Source: Brachionus rotundiformis
Taxonomy: Eukaryota; Rotifera; Eurotatoria; Ploima; Brachionidae
Direction: 5' to 3'
Assembly (NCBI GenBank): GCA_016802295.1
Contig: JAESIW010000118.1
Location: 2,026,000 to 2,089,999, forward strand
DNA: 64,000 nt
Part shown: positions 1 through 11,605 of the stretch, piece after piece
Layout: every line of letters begins with the position of its first letter
Numbering within the stretch: position 1 is the first letter of the stretch
Made by a program: the position numbers and the translations under genes
Notes under the pieces: model-generated
Databases searched by the model: none
The model's input: the letters and a program-made list of their open reading frames with translations, nothing else
What the model was told of the DNA's origin: nothing

Positions 1-203
1 GGCTTATTTTTAAGCATGTTAAACTATTTTGACTAGAGTCTGGGTACTCATTTTCAGGAATGCTAATTTCGGCAAGTCCACTTGATAGCAATCGGAGATC
101 ATTTGCTATTCTATGCAAGCTTACAGCAAGAGAGTTCATAGCACCACTCACTTTAACCAAGGTATCTTGATTTGCCAAAGTTAAAGATTTATTCTCAGCT
201 GGC
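1..203 (-). pseudogene. Fumarate hydratase-like exon fragment (probably degenerate)
   Basis: Read on the minus strand, an acceptor (TTTAG) just upstream of position 203 leads into an open frame that matches the core of class II fumarases: AENKSLTLANQDTLVKVSG, then SGAMNSLAVSLHRIANDLR, then an IPENE stretch. In the family the active-site stretch reads SGPRxGLGE before PENEPGSS; here four residues are missing, so the fragment reads SSG directly followed by LAEI, and after PENE the match stops. It could be the last part of an exon ending at a GT within PENE with the gene continuing off the window edge, but the loss in so conserved a region suggests a dead copy. A 19-of-20 match to bases 35-54 recurs at 407-426. 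Confidence 0.5.
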
Positions 204-1439
204 CTAAATTCAATACAAACAAGCACTTAATTTTATACTAAATTTTTACATAAGTTAAGACCCATCACTACTTTTACACGATAATTGTTTCTTGATTTTA
301 TATCCAAATTAAATTTGTTTGTTTTTTATGTAAATTTTATGTAATTAGCCAGTTTTGTGTTTTCGAAAGAATTAAATTTTGTGTTTTTATGTATATTTTG
401 TAAAATAGAGTCTGGTTACTCATTTTTTGTGAAAAAAATTAAATATCAAATAAAAAAATTTAAAGAAAAATGGAGAATTTTTTTATTTATCTTTTTGAAA
501 TCTTTAAAGTCCTATTAGAGATTTTTAGTCAAAAACATCATCAAAACCCTTTATAAAAATATTTAAAGAGCCATTAAAATTTCTTTAAAATTTTATTTTC
601 TTTCACTCTGATTTTTCTAATTTAATAGAATCAGACTTAATTTTATAGAATCTGTCAATTTTTGATACATATTGTTTATTAATACCATTTTCGTCAATAA
701 CCTCTTTGCTTCATTTTTGATATCTTATTCATTTCCGTCCATGAACCAAATTTCCACTTCACCGAGAATCTTAAGACTCTCATTTTCCACAAAAACTATA
801 ATTTATTTCATATATGAAAGAGTGTAAAAAATCAGTGATGCGTCATTAATCTTCTATTAATAATTTTTCTTACTGAATACCATGTGTCTTCAACTCTATA
901 TTCTGGGATCTAAAATCAATGCATAAAGATATCTATATTTAATAGATTATTTCTCTTAACTTTTAAAATTTAAACCCTTGACAGTTCAAGCTGATTACAA
1001 ATAAAATTTTTTTATTCATCATTTGTAAAAAGAAAGGCTAAAAACATAGAAACAAGAGATGTTTGATTTGAAGTTCTTACATTTAGAAAATTTTTGCAAT
1101 ATTTCATCTAAAAAAAATAGTATATTTTAAATTTAATTATTTTTCAATGCCAAAAATTTTTTAAGTACAAGTGGAAACAAAAAAATTAAAAAACATTGGC
1201 TTTTAACTTAACTCAGCTTTGAGGACTGATTTTTAATATATTAATGGCTTTGAAATAAACAAAAATGTATCGCTCAATATTGGCAAGAAAGCATTTTAGG
1301 AAAAGAGTTAAAGCTTTAATTTCAAAAATAATATAATCATAAAATTCAACAGCTAAAAAATTAATTCGGCCACATTCAAAAACCAATTAGAATTTAAATT
1401 TTTTTTTAATTACTTGAAAATTTTTGAATTTGAGTAAGT
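204..1439. other. Non-coding AT-rich stretch
   Basis: No coding or RNA feature seen. It contains a second copy (407-426) of a 20-base motif found in the fumarase-like fragment and otherwise low-complexity A/T sequence. Confidence 0.6.
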
Positions 1440-1685
1440 TTGAAAGTCACCCTCCTCTTTTTGCAATCGGGCTTGGGACCGGCTTTGGCAGAGTTATGAC
1501 GGCGTCTTTCCCTAAGAAGCCAGTGGGACGTTCATCATAAACAGCGCCACTCATCCGAAATTGGCTGCGAACTCGGCAACTATTTAGACTAGCTTGGAAC
1601 CACAAACCAAGCGACTTTTCTCTCACTCGAGAAAAGTCTTAACTTAAGGCTTCCAAAGTTACGTACTGTCTGCAGATGGTGACTG
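1440..1685 (-). mobile_element. GC-richer island, possible 5' remnant of a non-LTR retrotransposon
   Basis: About 245 bases with clearly higher G+C than either flank and no long reading frame. On the minus strand it ends with CCAAGCCCGATTGCAAAAAG followed by a GGAGGGT run, a motif of the kind I associate from memory with the 5' leader of RTE-type LINEs in several animals. The sequence also holds a short inverted pair (ACTTTTCTCTCACTCGAGAAAAGTC, about 1613-1637). The assignment as a retroelement is inference; what is seen is only the abrupt base-composition change. Confidence 0.35.
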
Positions 1686-2147
1686 CTTAGATTAAAAATT
1701 TTTAATTTTAAAAAAATGAAGTGACTTTTCAAAATAACATCCTATTTATACCCCTTTGGTGCACTTGAGTCACTAATTTAACAAATTTATTTATTTTATT
1801 TAAATTTTGCTTAAAATATTTCGCTAAATTTGTGCAGCTAAAATCTCAAAAATCACCAACAGATCATTACAGTCTGTTTTAACAAAATTAAATTTTTATT
1901 TTATTTTAATTAAAATAATTTACTATTTGAAAATATTGACTGACTATTTTCACTAAAGAAACAAAAAATAGCCATCTTAAAAATAGATATTTTATAAGAA
2001 TATATATTATTGATAAATTTAATTTCTAGGTAATTTATTTAAAAAATAAAGGAATAAAAGATATTCAAAAATAACTCTTTGTTGTTGTTTTTTCAAAGAT
2101 ATAAAATAATTATTTTTTAAAAATATTATATAAAAAAAGACCAAAAA
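1686..2147. other. Non-coding AT-rich stretch
   Basis: Nothing recognisable; AT-rich 3' flank of the minus-strand gene that follows. Confidence 0.6.
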
Positions 2148-3479
2148 TTAGCATATAAAATTAAATATATAATTCAAAAAGTACTCGTTAACTACTTTTG
2201 GCATAAAAAGTGGTATCAAACAGTAATTAAATATAGGCAGTACATTTGACTTTTTCATGGGATAATTCGAGTATTCATCAATTAATTTAATAAGAAAATC
2301 TAATGTCTTCATATTATCATCTACCAGAATATTCTTTTTTTTCATATCATTTTTAAAAACATCCAGAACTTCTTCAATAGACATTCTATCAGTCTGATTC
2401 TTGTATTTTTCTTGCTCATTCTCATCTTTAAAGCAATGCACCCTCCACACTAATGAAATCCTCAAGTCATCATTTTTGTAATTTTTAATTAGACTTCCTT
2501 GACCATTGTACAGTCCCCAAAGAGACTTTTCTTTATCAAATGAAATATAATAGTGGTTATTTTTTTTCAAAGGTGGTTGCTCCGAATCTGCCTTGTATCT
2601 TTCGACTCCATGCACCACTTGAGTTCCATCGACCAGTAAAGCCGAGTTAAAATCCGATTTAGCCAGTACATATTTTTCTTTCTGGTCTCTGTATGGATAG
2701 AAATAAAAGTTACCACCATTCTTTAGACTTTCAAGCTCAATTTTGTTGTATTGATGTTTGCTCAGCCAGCTGACTCCTTGAACCTGCGGTATGAACTTGT
2801 CCTCAAACAATCCGGACTGCTTCATCAAAACAAGCAGCCAGTGAGGAATGTTTTTCCTATCGGCTGTCCAAAAATAAGGTATGTCCAAGTGCATGGGTAA
2901 TTCTTGGCCTGGCAACATGAAGATAATATCAAACTGAAATAGACCAGTAGTTAGTTTATTCCTTGGGTAGTTAACTTGGTCGTTTAGGTGACACAAATCT
3001 TGGGCTTTCTGTAAAAACTTATCGCCATAAATCTCCTTTAGCCGGTCTTCTTTCAATTCATCCAAAAACTTGTGCCTAAAAGTCATAACTCTGGCAGCCA
3101 TGGTTTCATATTTTTCCATCCTATTCTCAAATCCACCTGTTTTCAGATAATGAATGCCAATATCTATCCTGGACGGAAAGGCACAGTAGCTATTGTTTCC
3201 TTTTGACACCAAATATGCATGTCTACAATCTGGATCATCAATCGGCTTGGCTTCTCCAGCCGATTCGACACCAGGATCATCGAATATCATAGAAACATTG
3301 CGTGAATTTACGATTTGGTCAAGTTTTTCTAGAGCACCCAGGTCAAAAAAATTGTTTTCATAGATTAGTGGAAATTTTTTCAATTTGGGATCAAAATTAT
3401 TAAATTGGTACTTTTTTTGTCTAGGAGCGAACAAAATGGCTCCTAGTACAGCTAAAGCTATACCCACCTTTTTTGACAT
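2148..3479 (-). CDS. Putative 2OG-Fe(II) oxygenase-like protein
   Basis: Single-exon protein of 443 residues. Residues 4-18 are hydrophobic and could be a signal anchor. The central part resembles a double-stranded beta-helix oxygenase: MHLDIPYF gives an HxD pair (H197, D199), LLVDGTQVVHGVERY gives a candidate distal histidine (H290), and RISLVWRVHCF supplies a candidate 2-oxoglutarate-binding arginine (R340 or R346). The distance from H290 to the arginine is longer than in typical prolyl hydroxylases, so the fold is an inference from motif order only. Such enzymes hydroxylate proteins or small molecules using Fe(II) and 2-oxoglutarate; no substrate can be suggested. The last 40 residues are hydrophobic and may hold a second membrane segment. 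Confidence 0.45.
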   Translation of the reverse strand: MSKKVGIALAVLGAILFAPRQKKYQFNNFDPKLKKFPLIYENNFFDLGALEKLDQIVNSRNVSMIFDDPGVESAGEAKPIDDPDCRHAYLVSKGNNSYCAFPSRIDIGIHYLKTGGFENRMEKYETMAARVMTFRHKFLDELKEDRLKEIYGDKFLQKAQDLCHLNDQVNYPRNKLTTGLFQFDIIFMLPGQELPMHLDIPYFWTADRKNIPHWLLVLMKQSGLFEDKFIPQVQGVSWLSKHQYNKIELESLKNGGNFYFYPYRDQKEKYVLAKSDFNSALLVDGTQVVHGVERYKADSEQPPLKKNNHYYISFDKEKSLWGLYNGQGSLIKNYKNDDLRISLVWRVHCFKDENEQEKYKNQTDRMSIEEVLDVFKNDMKKKNILVDDNMKTLDFLIKLIDEYSNYPMKKSNVLPIFNYCLIPLFMPKVVNEYFLNYIFNFIC

Positions 3480-3778
3480 TCTTAATTAAATAAAATAATT
3501 TTTGTTCAAGTTTTTATAATATCTTTAGCGCTCCAACCTTATCACTCTAAATCATATGAATAAATTGCTTTGATTGCTTTTTTATTTTATTTTACCTATT
3601 TATCTCATTTATTCAATTTTATTTTAAAAGTTTTATAGTAAAAAAATATATAATTTAATTCACTTTATTAATTAACTAAACTAAATTAATAATGAATTTT
3701 AATTTTGTATTTTAAAATTGACAAAATAATATTTCAAATTTATACAAATTAAGCATTACCAAATTTATGGTACAATGA

Positions 3779-4711
3779 CTAATCACTTTCCTGTGAGAAA
3801 TTTTCATTAATAGCTGTAAATTCGTCATCATTCGGTTCATACTGAACCATGACAGAGTCATAAAATTTTTCCAAACAGCTCTGAGATATCAAATATTTTA
3901 CAGTTTCGAAGGCTGATAGAATACTAGAGTAAATTAGAACAGAATAGCACACTAATTTAACAGGTATATAGTGCTTTTCAGTGACCAAATTTTCATATAT
4001 TGAGTAGCTCAGGTAAGCAATGATTAGTATATAGTTAATTTGGGAAAGTGATACCAATGGAACGCGATTGCTTTCGTACTGGCTTTTGAGTCTATTACAA
4101 TATTTTTTGAATAGTCTTTTGCTAAGAAACCATTTGCAAAATCTAAATGAGTGTTTGAACACCACTCTGTTGAGCTCATGCAGTGCCAGAATTCCAGCTA
4201 TTTCGTCCATGCTGTCGAATATCTCATCAATTGACTTGAGACCGTATCTCTCGCATCTGTACAATGCTTTCACCAATTTACTTGACAAATTAAAACATTT
4301 GTATTCATTGTTGTCCAAACTAATGTCCGTATCGGTGAAGATTTCCTTCATGAACAAAGTCTGAATGGAAAAATAGCCCCAAAATAGAATGTAGCTGAGA
4401 AATCTTGTATAGTAGGGCAGCTGGATAAAAACTGATGTAGGGTCTATCCCAATGTTAAAGCACTCCGGGTTTATGAACTTTTGGCTAAGTGAACCAATTG
4501 ATTTGGTGGTGCTTTCTATTTGAATAATGGTAAATTTTTCGCAATCAAATAGCTCAATTAGTTTCTCAGTCACGTAATTAAAGTAATATTTTTGGCGAAT
4601 TAGTTTAATTACAATCACTGAGACGAGTATACCAACCAGTATACTACCAATGATTAGCACCAGTCCTTTCTTGACTAAGTATTCAGATAAATTAATATCA
4701 TTTAAACTCAT
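3779..4711 (-). CDS. Orphan multi-pass membrane protein
   Basis: Uninterrupted frame of 310 residues with a conventional start. Hydrophobicity suggests an N-terminal membrane segment (about residues 15-37, GLVLIIGSILVGILVSVIVI), a second near 100-118 (FLSYILFWGYFSIQTLF) and one or two near 225-265 (INYILIIAYLSYSIY and LVCYSVLIYSSILSAF). The region between is rich in Cys, Lys and Arg and helical. I recognise no family. It sits between the oxygenase-like gene and integrin alpha, all on the minus strand, with 3' and 5' gaps of about 200-300 bases, and its codon use resembles its neighbours, so a real lineage-restricted gene is more likely than a chance frame. Confidence 0.6.
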   Translation of the reverse strand: MSLNDINLSEYLVKKGLVLIIGSILVGILVSVIVIKLIRQKYYFNYVTEKLIELFDCEKFTIIQIESTTKSIGSLSQKFINPECFNIGIDPTSVFIQLPYYTRFLSYILFWGYFSIQTLFMKEIFTDTDISLDNNEYKCFNLSSKLVKALYRCERYGLKSIDEIFDSMDEIAGILALHELNRVVFKHSFRFCKWFLSKRLFKKYCNRLKSQYESNRVPLVSLSQINYILIIAYLSYSIYENLVTEKHYIPVKLVCYSVLIYSSILSAFETVKYLISQSCLEKFYDSVMVQYEPNDDEFTAINENFSQESD

Positions 4712-4893
4712 TTTATTTTATAATCTAAAATATTTAATAAATTTTCATCTAAAATTAGATTTTTCACCACATGATCAGAAAAAAATGAGAAAAAAAAGAT
4801 AATTTTTTTTTTTAATTTTATTTTTTAAAATCTAAATATAAAATGATTAGTGTAAAAAAATACCGGTAATTATATAAACAATATTATAAACAA

Positions 4894-7800
4894 TTAATAA
4901 GGAGTCTTTTTTGTTTTGTCACTCTCTTCCAAATATTTATCGTCTCCGAACTTTTTACGCTCAAAAAAACCAAGCTAAAAACAAAATTTAAATAGAATAA
5001 AAAAATTAAAAAAATTATTGTTTGTTCAATTTACCATATAAAATCCAATTATGGATATGATGAATAAGAAAATACCAATGGCAATAGAAATTAGATAAAC
5101 GCTAATTGGTTTTTTGCTTTCCAATTTGATGGACATTCTTGAATAAGCAATAGTGGCCACACTATTTTCATTATCACCTGGTTTGTCATCATGGACATCC
5201 TCACCTAGATACAGTCTAGCATGAGATTTGATAAAAACTCGTTCATAATTTGGATAGTCATCAACCAATGTCGCATTCCACAAGCGTGCAGTTAGCTTTA
5301 AAGAAATGGTTTCGTCTTTGCTGAATTCTCCACTAAATGAGCAATTTATCTTGTGACAATAAGCTGTGTTGGAAAAACAGTCCTTTATTAAAAATATAAA
5401 TTTAGTAAACTTAATTAAAATTTTGATTTAATATGATTACAATAGTAGCAGTTCTGGATGAGTCGTGTTCTTTGAGTGGTGCTTTAAATGGCGAGTCTTG
5501 GTAAATAGATCTCTTTTGAATGTGCTTTTTATCTGTTATTTTAAGAGTATCGACAAAAAATGATGAACAAACTACATTAATTGGATGATTGTTCGGAATT
5601 TTCTTAATTTTAATTAATTTATTTTAATTATTATTATTTTTGTTTTTATTTTACCGTAGGCTTTTCAATCAGATAGAGTAAATGTTTGCCAGCTATGAAC
5701 TGAAGGTTGTTTTCTGCGTCAAAATCGACCAGACGCGATTCGTATGGCCAGTCAATGATTAGATGAAAGTTATGCACTGAGAATGGACCACCATTGTTAA
5801 TTTTGTATGTGTGTTCAATGATGGGACCTATTTGATCAAGTTTTTGTATGGAACTTTCTCCTCTGGTGATGTACTTGTCACTGTAAAATACTTGTTCTGG
5901 TGTTCCGCCACTTAAATAATTAAAAAAAATTATTTTTAAAAAAATACTAAAATTTCAATGGCTTAAAAAGATTAAAATTAGTTTTGACCAAAATATATTT
6001 GTGTATATAAATAATAGCTTTGACATTAAATAGAATGTTATCTTTTAAAATAATCAAAACTTTATTAAATTCTATTAAATGGTTCAGTTTTTTATTTTTT
6101 TTTTTGTCAGAACCTGAAATAATTTGTTACCTAAAAAAATATAAATGGTCAATTATTAATGGTCATGTTTTGGGCAACCTTTTAATTGAAAATTATTTTT
6201 TCTCATCTACAATGCTCCAGATAAACTTGGAAAAAGACATTTATAAAATTTTCTTCCTGTAATGTATATATGCTGTATGTTGCTTGATATACTAAGAATA
6301 TAAAGGATCATAATAATAAAGTATATTAAATTAAAATATTGAAAAATTGTCTTTTTTAATTAAATTTAGTTTTAACATTCAAAATCTTTTTTATAAACAG
6401 TACTTTTGATATCATGATCTACGATCCTGAAAATTCCTGAAAACTAATCGAGTTAAAATCTTAATATTTTAATTAAATTAATATATAAGGCGATTGTTAT
6501 GGTCTACAATCTTAATCACTTTTAATATTTTAACTTAATATTATATATCTTGACTTTTGAATGACATTTTTAATTTAAATCTTAACCATATTATACTTTA
6601 TTCCATTTATTCGTTTTATTGGAATAGTTCCACAACACAGGTAGGTCATAACTTGTGCTATTAATTGTGTAGTTTAATGGTTTAATAAAATAAAATATAA
6701 AAACAATAAAAGTCTATATAATTTAATTAAAGGTTAACATTTTTTATTTTCACTTAGAAAAATAATTTTAGTTATTTTAAAAAATATACTAAAACAATAT
6801 TTAAATTATCTTAATTTTTTTTAAAATAAAATCAATTCAAAGTAGTCTTTTGTTTTAGGAAAACTAAGTCTTGAACGGCGCTAATTTGGTAAATTATAGA
6901 GAACAGTAATCGCAAAGGGTCAGTAAGTTTCCAATTATATTACTCAATGGAACTTAATTGGCTAATGATTTAGAAAAGCAATTTACAAAAGATAACAGCT
7001 CAGAGAATAATTTTAGACAAACGGGAAACTCCAATCCAGAATTGAGCTAATAATTTTTTTGTGACAATACTATCTTGTACACTATTATCTATTCAGATTC
7101 ATATTTTTTAACAATAACAAAATTTAAATGAAATAAAAAATCTAAAATTACCCATAAAGATACAAATTAGCTCTAACTTTGACCATAGCATGCAGTGTTA
7201 CCAAATTGTTACTCAAGTCAATGTCTTGACTAAGCCTAGATAAAAAATAAAGTTGAAAATTTATTCTAATAAGATAAAAATTCAATTTGGTTACGTTTTA
7301 GCCTCCAATTTAAATATAATATCAGGCTGGCTGGATATATTGGCAAATCTGTAGAGCCTAGTTGAGCTAAAAGTCAAATTAAATTTGGCTATTTTGTTTA
7401 TGCCAAGTGGTAGTCCTTGTTGATCAGAGGTTAGCTTGCAAACTATTTTTGACAAAATTATATCACACGAAAATCCAGAAGGCTCTTGTTCAGTTTTTCT
7501 GATAAAATCAAGCCTCTGGTCGAACTCGACATCAATTTGGGCCGCATAGGCTGGCTCTGCATTGACATCCGTATTGCTGATCTCAACTTCTATGGTCACC
7601 GAATCTCTTTCCCTAAAACTCAACACAGCCACATCACCCTCACTTTTATTTTAATTTTAATAAATTAATTTATTAACTTTTTAATTTTTTTTATCTATTT
7701 TAATTTACTCTATCAAGTCGAGAAAATGAGCTTTTAATTTTAGATCAGTGGTACAGCTGTTGTCTTGTCCACACTCTTTTTTAAAGTTAGCTTCGAACTC

Positions 7801-9851
7801 GTAGCTATTTGAGTCTTGGTGAACAATTGGTATTTTTTGTATGTACTGCAAATTGAGGCCAGATTCTGACCTGTCCTCAACAAAGTCGTACTCGACTTGG
7901 AACTTAATCGCACGCACAAAATCATTGGTACTTTTTTTGATTACAGCCTCAAATGTTTCACAACTAGGCGATGCATCGTTGACAAATATTTGCTTATTGA
8001 CCAAACTAGAGCCAGAATGTCTGAAATAAACTCTAGAATACAGCCTATCGGCCGTGATAGTAAAATTAAGCAGCGGCAGCTGTTTTAAATGGCTACTCAC
8101 GGCTTGGAAACAAATGTCAAAACTAAAACATACATAAAAATTGTCCTCTATGCGGCAATTTTTAATTGTTTGGTCAATTTGGTCCAAAGTGTTCAGTTGT
8201 TTTACATGTGCATTCACTCTGAGCACAGGTCTGGTCCTTAACAACACAACTTTGTTCGACTTGAGCGCTCCTATGGCCAAGTCTGGATACAAATTTGAGT
8301 CCATGTCAACACCACCACTTAGCGAATAGCCAAAGTTTTCCAATGTTGCCTCATTTAAGTCATCTCCTCTAATCACTTGTGACACTTTTACTTTGCCAAT
8401 ATCCTTGTCTCCCCTAATTATGTACACAGCTCCTGAATTTTCAAAAGGCGCTCCAATGGCAAAGTCTCCATATCCATCATGGTCAATGTCGTTCAAACAT
8501 GTCAATGCATGGCCGAACAGAGAGCGAGCTTTGCCCGTAAAATTGACCACATAAGAATCACCAAAGCCCGCATGCTTGTCATTCAAATACACGTACACAC
8601 TACCACAATCTGGCTCATTTTTCTTGCTGTAATATGGCGCACCAACAATCAAATCTTCCAAACCATCTCCGTTTAGATCACATGAACACATTGAGAAGCC
8701 AAAATAGGAGCCTTTATGTGGACCATTTAGCTTTTGATTGAGCAGTTTGGTCACTGGGCCAAAGCTGCTGTCGAATGCAATTGTAAACAATCGAACCAGG
8801 CCGTGTAGATTCTCGCGCGGTGCTCCTGTCGCGATTAGATGCACGCGCCGATTCGCACCATAGTTTCTAATAAGTGCATGTGACATGCCTGCATAGCTGT
8901 ACTTTTCCCACAACGATGGACAATAGCCGTCTATCATTGGCTCATCGCTCTCTATGTCAAATTTACAATAGCTTCTATTTTTGTATATGTAGTCATTTTG
9001 GGAAATTTTGCCAATTGTCTTGACAGCGACGAGACCGCGCGAATTGAGCGCGCCAGGCATGCCAAAGCTCAAATAGGTTTCCAATTGGTTGCTTGACTGA
9101 AGACTGGTGTCTTCGATGACAGACAGGCTGGTGCCTGCTTGGCAAAAGGCGTAGTTGTTCGAGTAGAATGTCTTGACCGAATGGGAGTAGACCAGACACG
9201 GCACGTGCTTGAACTCCTGGACAAATGAGTTGGAAAAGCGGTAACAAGCGCCGTAGGAGGCGTGCGCGTCCATATTGGTAAAGTTGTAGTAGTGAACGTA
9301 CCTGTGAGCACATGCCGAAAAGGAGCCTTGGCCAGAACTAGACACAGTCACGCCCAGCCATTGGTTTTCAAATATTCGACCCTTGAACTGCTCCTTTAAA
9401 TCCCCGTCCAGCGACAAACCCCCCTCTCCAACTTTAATTAATAAATTGATTAACTAAATAATTTTTTTTTTAATTAATAAAATTTCAAATTACACTCATC
9501 ACTGTCACGGGGCAAGAAATCGACCCCTATTTGCTCACAATCTGTCCGCTCCAAACTTACGGGACACTTGTACACCGCCCCAGAGCGGTTGAACACCACT
9601 CCCTTAAACAAAGTTGAGTCTAGTGGTGCACCGACCAGAATGCTTTTATGGAAAAAAATAAGATTTTTTTTTCTAAATGCCAAAGCTATCACTTACTAAG
9701 GCGTATTGGTTGAAGTGAGAATATGCTGGGCTACTGAAAAGCCAAAGTAGATGTCTTTGTCTACTTGCTTCACTACTGGAGATTGGATGTCAAAGTTAAA
9801 TGAGATAATGGACGATGATTGCGATAGCAAATAGATAAGTGCTATAATCAT
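4894..9851 (-). CDS. Integrin alpha subunit (no I domain), nine exons
   Basis: Exons at 9697-9851, 9494-9642, 7709-9431, 7295-7642, 7152-7235, 5655-5910, 5441-5602, 5035-5382 and 4894-4974 join in frame to about 1101 residues. A signal peptide is followed by FNFDIQSP and FGFSVAQH, then ILVGAPLDS and GAVYKCPV, the usual start of the beta-propeller. Three cation-binding FG-GAP motifs are seen: DLNGDGLEDLIVGAP (about 353), DIDHDGYGDFAIGAP (about 416) and DMDSNLYPDLAIGAL (about 477); the third lacks the usual Asp/Asn-Gly centre. Leg domains follow, then one transmembrane helix (ISIAIGIFLFIISIIGFYM) and the cytoplasmic LGFFERKKF, the inner-membrane clasp motif that binds talin-regulated beta tails. 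No inserted I domain is present. It would pair with a beta subunit as an adhesion receptor; ligand class cannot be read. The intron at 5911-7151 is unusually long (1.24 kb) for this genome. Confidence 0.95.
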
Positions 9852-11605
9852 CTTTGGAACAAAAATATATAAAAATAATATTAAGATATATTTAGTGTGG
9901 CTTAGAACTTTTTTAGGTTAATGAAGAAAAAATTAAATATGACGATTTTTATATGTGCAAAAGTATGGACGTAGATTAAGTCTAACTGTGTACACTCATA
10001 ATTATATTATGTGCACAAACTTTATCTTAAAATAATAAAGTGATTAATATAAAAAAAAATAAAAAAATAAAAAAAGCTAAATATTATTATTTTGGAAATG
10101 ATTAATATCTATGAGTTCACTTGTTTTGGAGTGAATTGTTTCTATTTGGCTCAGTTAGTCGAGTCGGTCGATCAATCAAGACCAAGTGGGAGGTCTCTGT
10201 ACCAGAATGGCCTTTTGCCACAATTATAAAAACATTTAATAACAAAAATATGATTTTAGCTTTTTTCAAACTAAATCTCCAGGGGGTCTTAACTTAAATA
10301 GATATATTGAATAAATAATTAAAAGCCAATATTGGGTGGTAAATTAAATAGTTTATTATGGAAAGAAATGCCAACTTATGAGACATTAGAAGTAAATTTT
10401 TTTCAAACCGACTGTTTATGAATAGCCAGTCTGCAAATTTAACACCATGCCATGGCAAGAGTGCAGCTATGGCTTATGAGTTAATAATTTTATCATTAAA
10501 ATTAAAAAATTAATAATCTAAAAAAACTTAATAAACCAAAGAAAAGTATTAATTCGTAATAAAATAACACAAATTATAAGTTATTTTGAATTTTTTGACC
10601 TTACTAATCTAGAAATAGATGAATATTAAAATATTAAAATTAGGCACTTAAATTAAGAGTCTTTTTCACCTGTTGAAAAAAAAAACAAAACATAAAATTA
10701 ATGATGCCAATTTTAATTTAATATTTTATATGTCTAATTAAATTTAGAAAAAAAAAGTTATTAATTTCTTCTTAATATTTGCAGTTATCTTTATTAAAGT
10801 TAAATTAAATTATCTTTTTATTCACTTTATCAAATTTTATTATTTGATCATTTAGAAACAAAAAAATTTAAATAATTTATTTTTTATTTATGAATCTAAA
10901 ATTAAGTTATTCGTTTTAGACTCATCGGGGACACATAAATTGGCCATTTTTAAGAAATAATCCTCTTTAATCTTAATATAATTGGAAAATTATCTCATTT
11001 AATTGCTATGAAATAATAACCAATTTATTGATATATTTATTTTTATCTTTTTTTCTTATAAGGTCTATTTACAAAATAGTATTCAGCAAAATTCTCTGCT
11101 CTAAGGCTTTTTATCCGATTTAGGTCAAGTGATCTATAATATATCCAACAAACATACATATCTATGGATAGATCTTTTTTCTATTTTTTACTGATCATTA
11201 AACAAAATCAAAGTTAGTTTTAGTTTTATTTTTAAAAAACATTTACATGTTGTGGTAAAAATTTGACCCTTACTTTACTATTGATTGCTAATCTAGACTA
11301 CCTATTTATAAATAAACTTATTATTTTTCAACACTAATATAAAAAAAATTAATGCTCTAAAAATAAACATTTGTCAACTTTTGAAGTGAAAATGAGTTCA
11401 AATTTTATTATTATTTTGCTATTTTCGTGCTCAATCACTTAATCTATTTATATCGTGTCCATTTGCATTTTTATGGAAAGTTTCCACTTGAAATTTGACA
11501 AAAACAAAAACAACTCTTGGCAAATGTGACCCGAACAAAACAAACTCATTCTGTTAAAATTTTATTACAATAAATTTTTATTAATTTAATTTAAAAAAAA
11601 AATAA
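9852..11605. other. Non-coding stretch between integrin alpha and PEX14
   Basis: AT-rich with no supported gene. Bases 10130-10290 and 10430-10480 are somewhat richer in G+C but hold no open frame or foldable tRNA that I can recognise. Confidence 0.55.

Noticed and set aside
6020..6262. 80-codon plus-strand frame
   Set aside because: It lies within the long integrin intron, on the other strand, is highly AT-biased and resembles nothing; chance frame.
8993..9313. Alternative minus-strand frames of 80-106 codons
   Set aside because: They overlap the integrin beta-propeller exon in other frames and lack family features.
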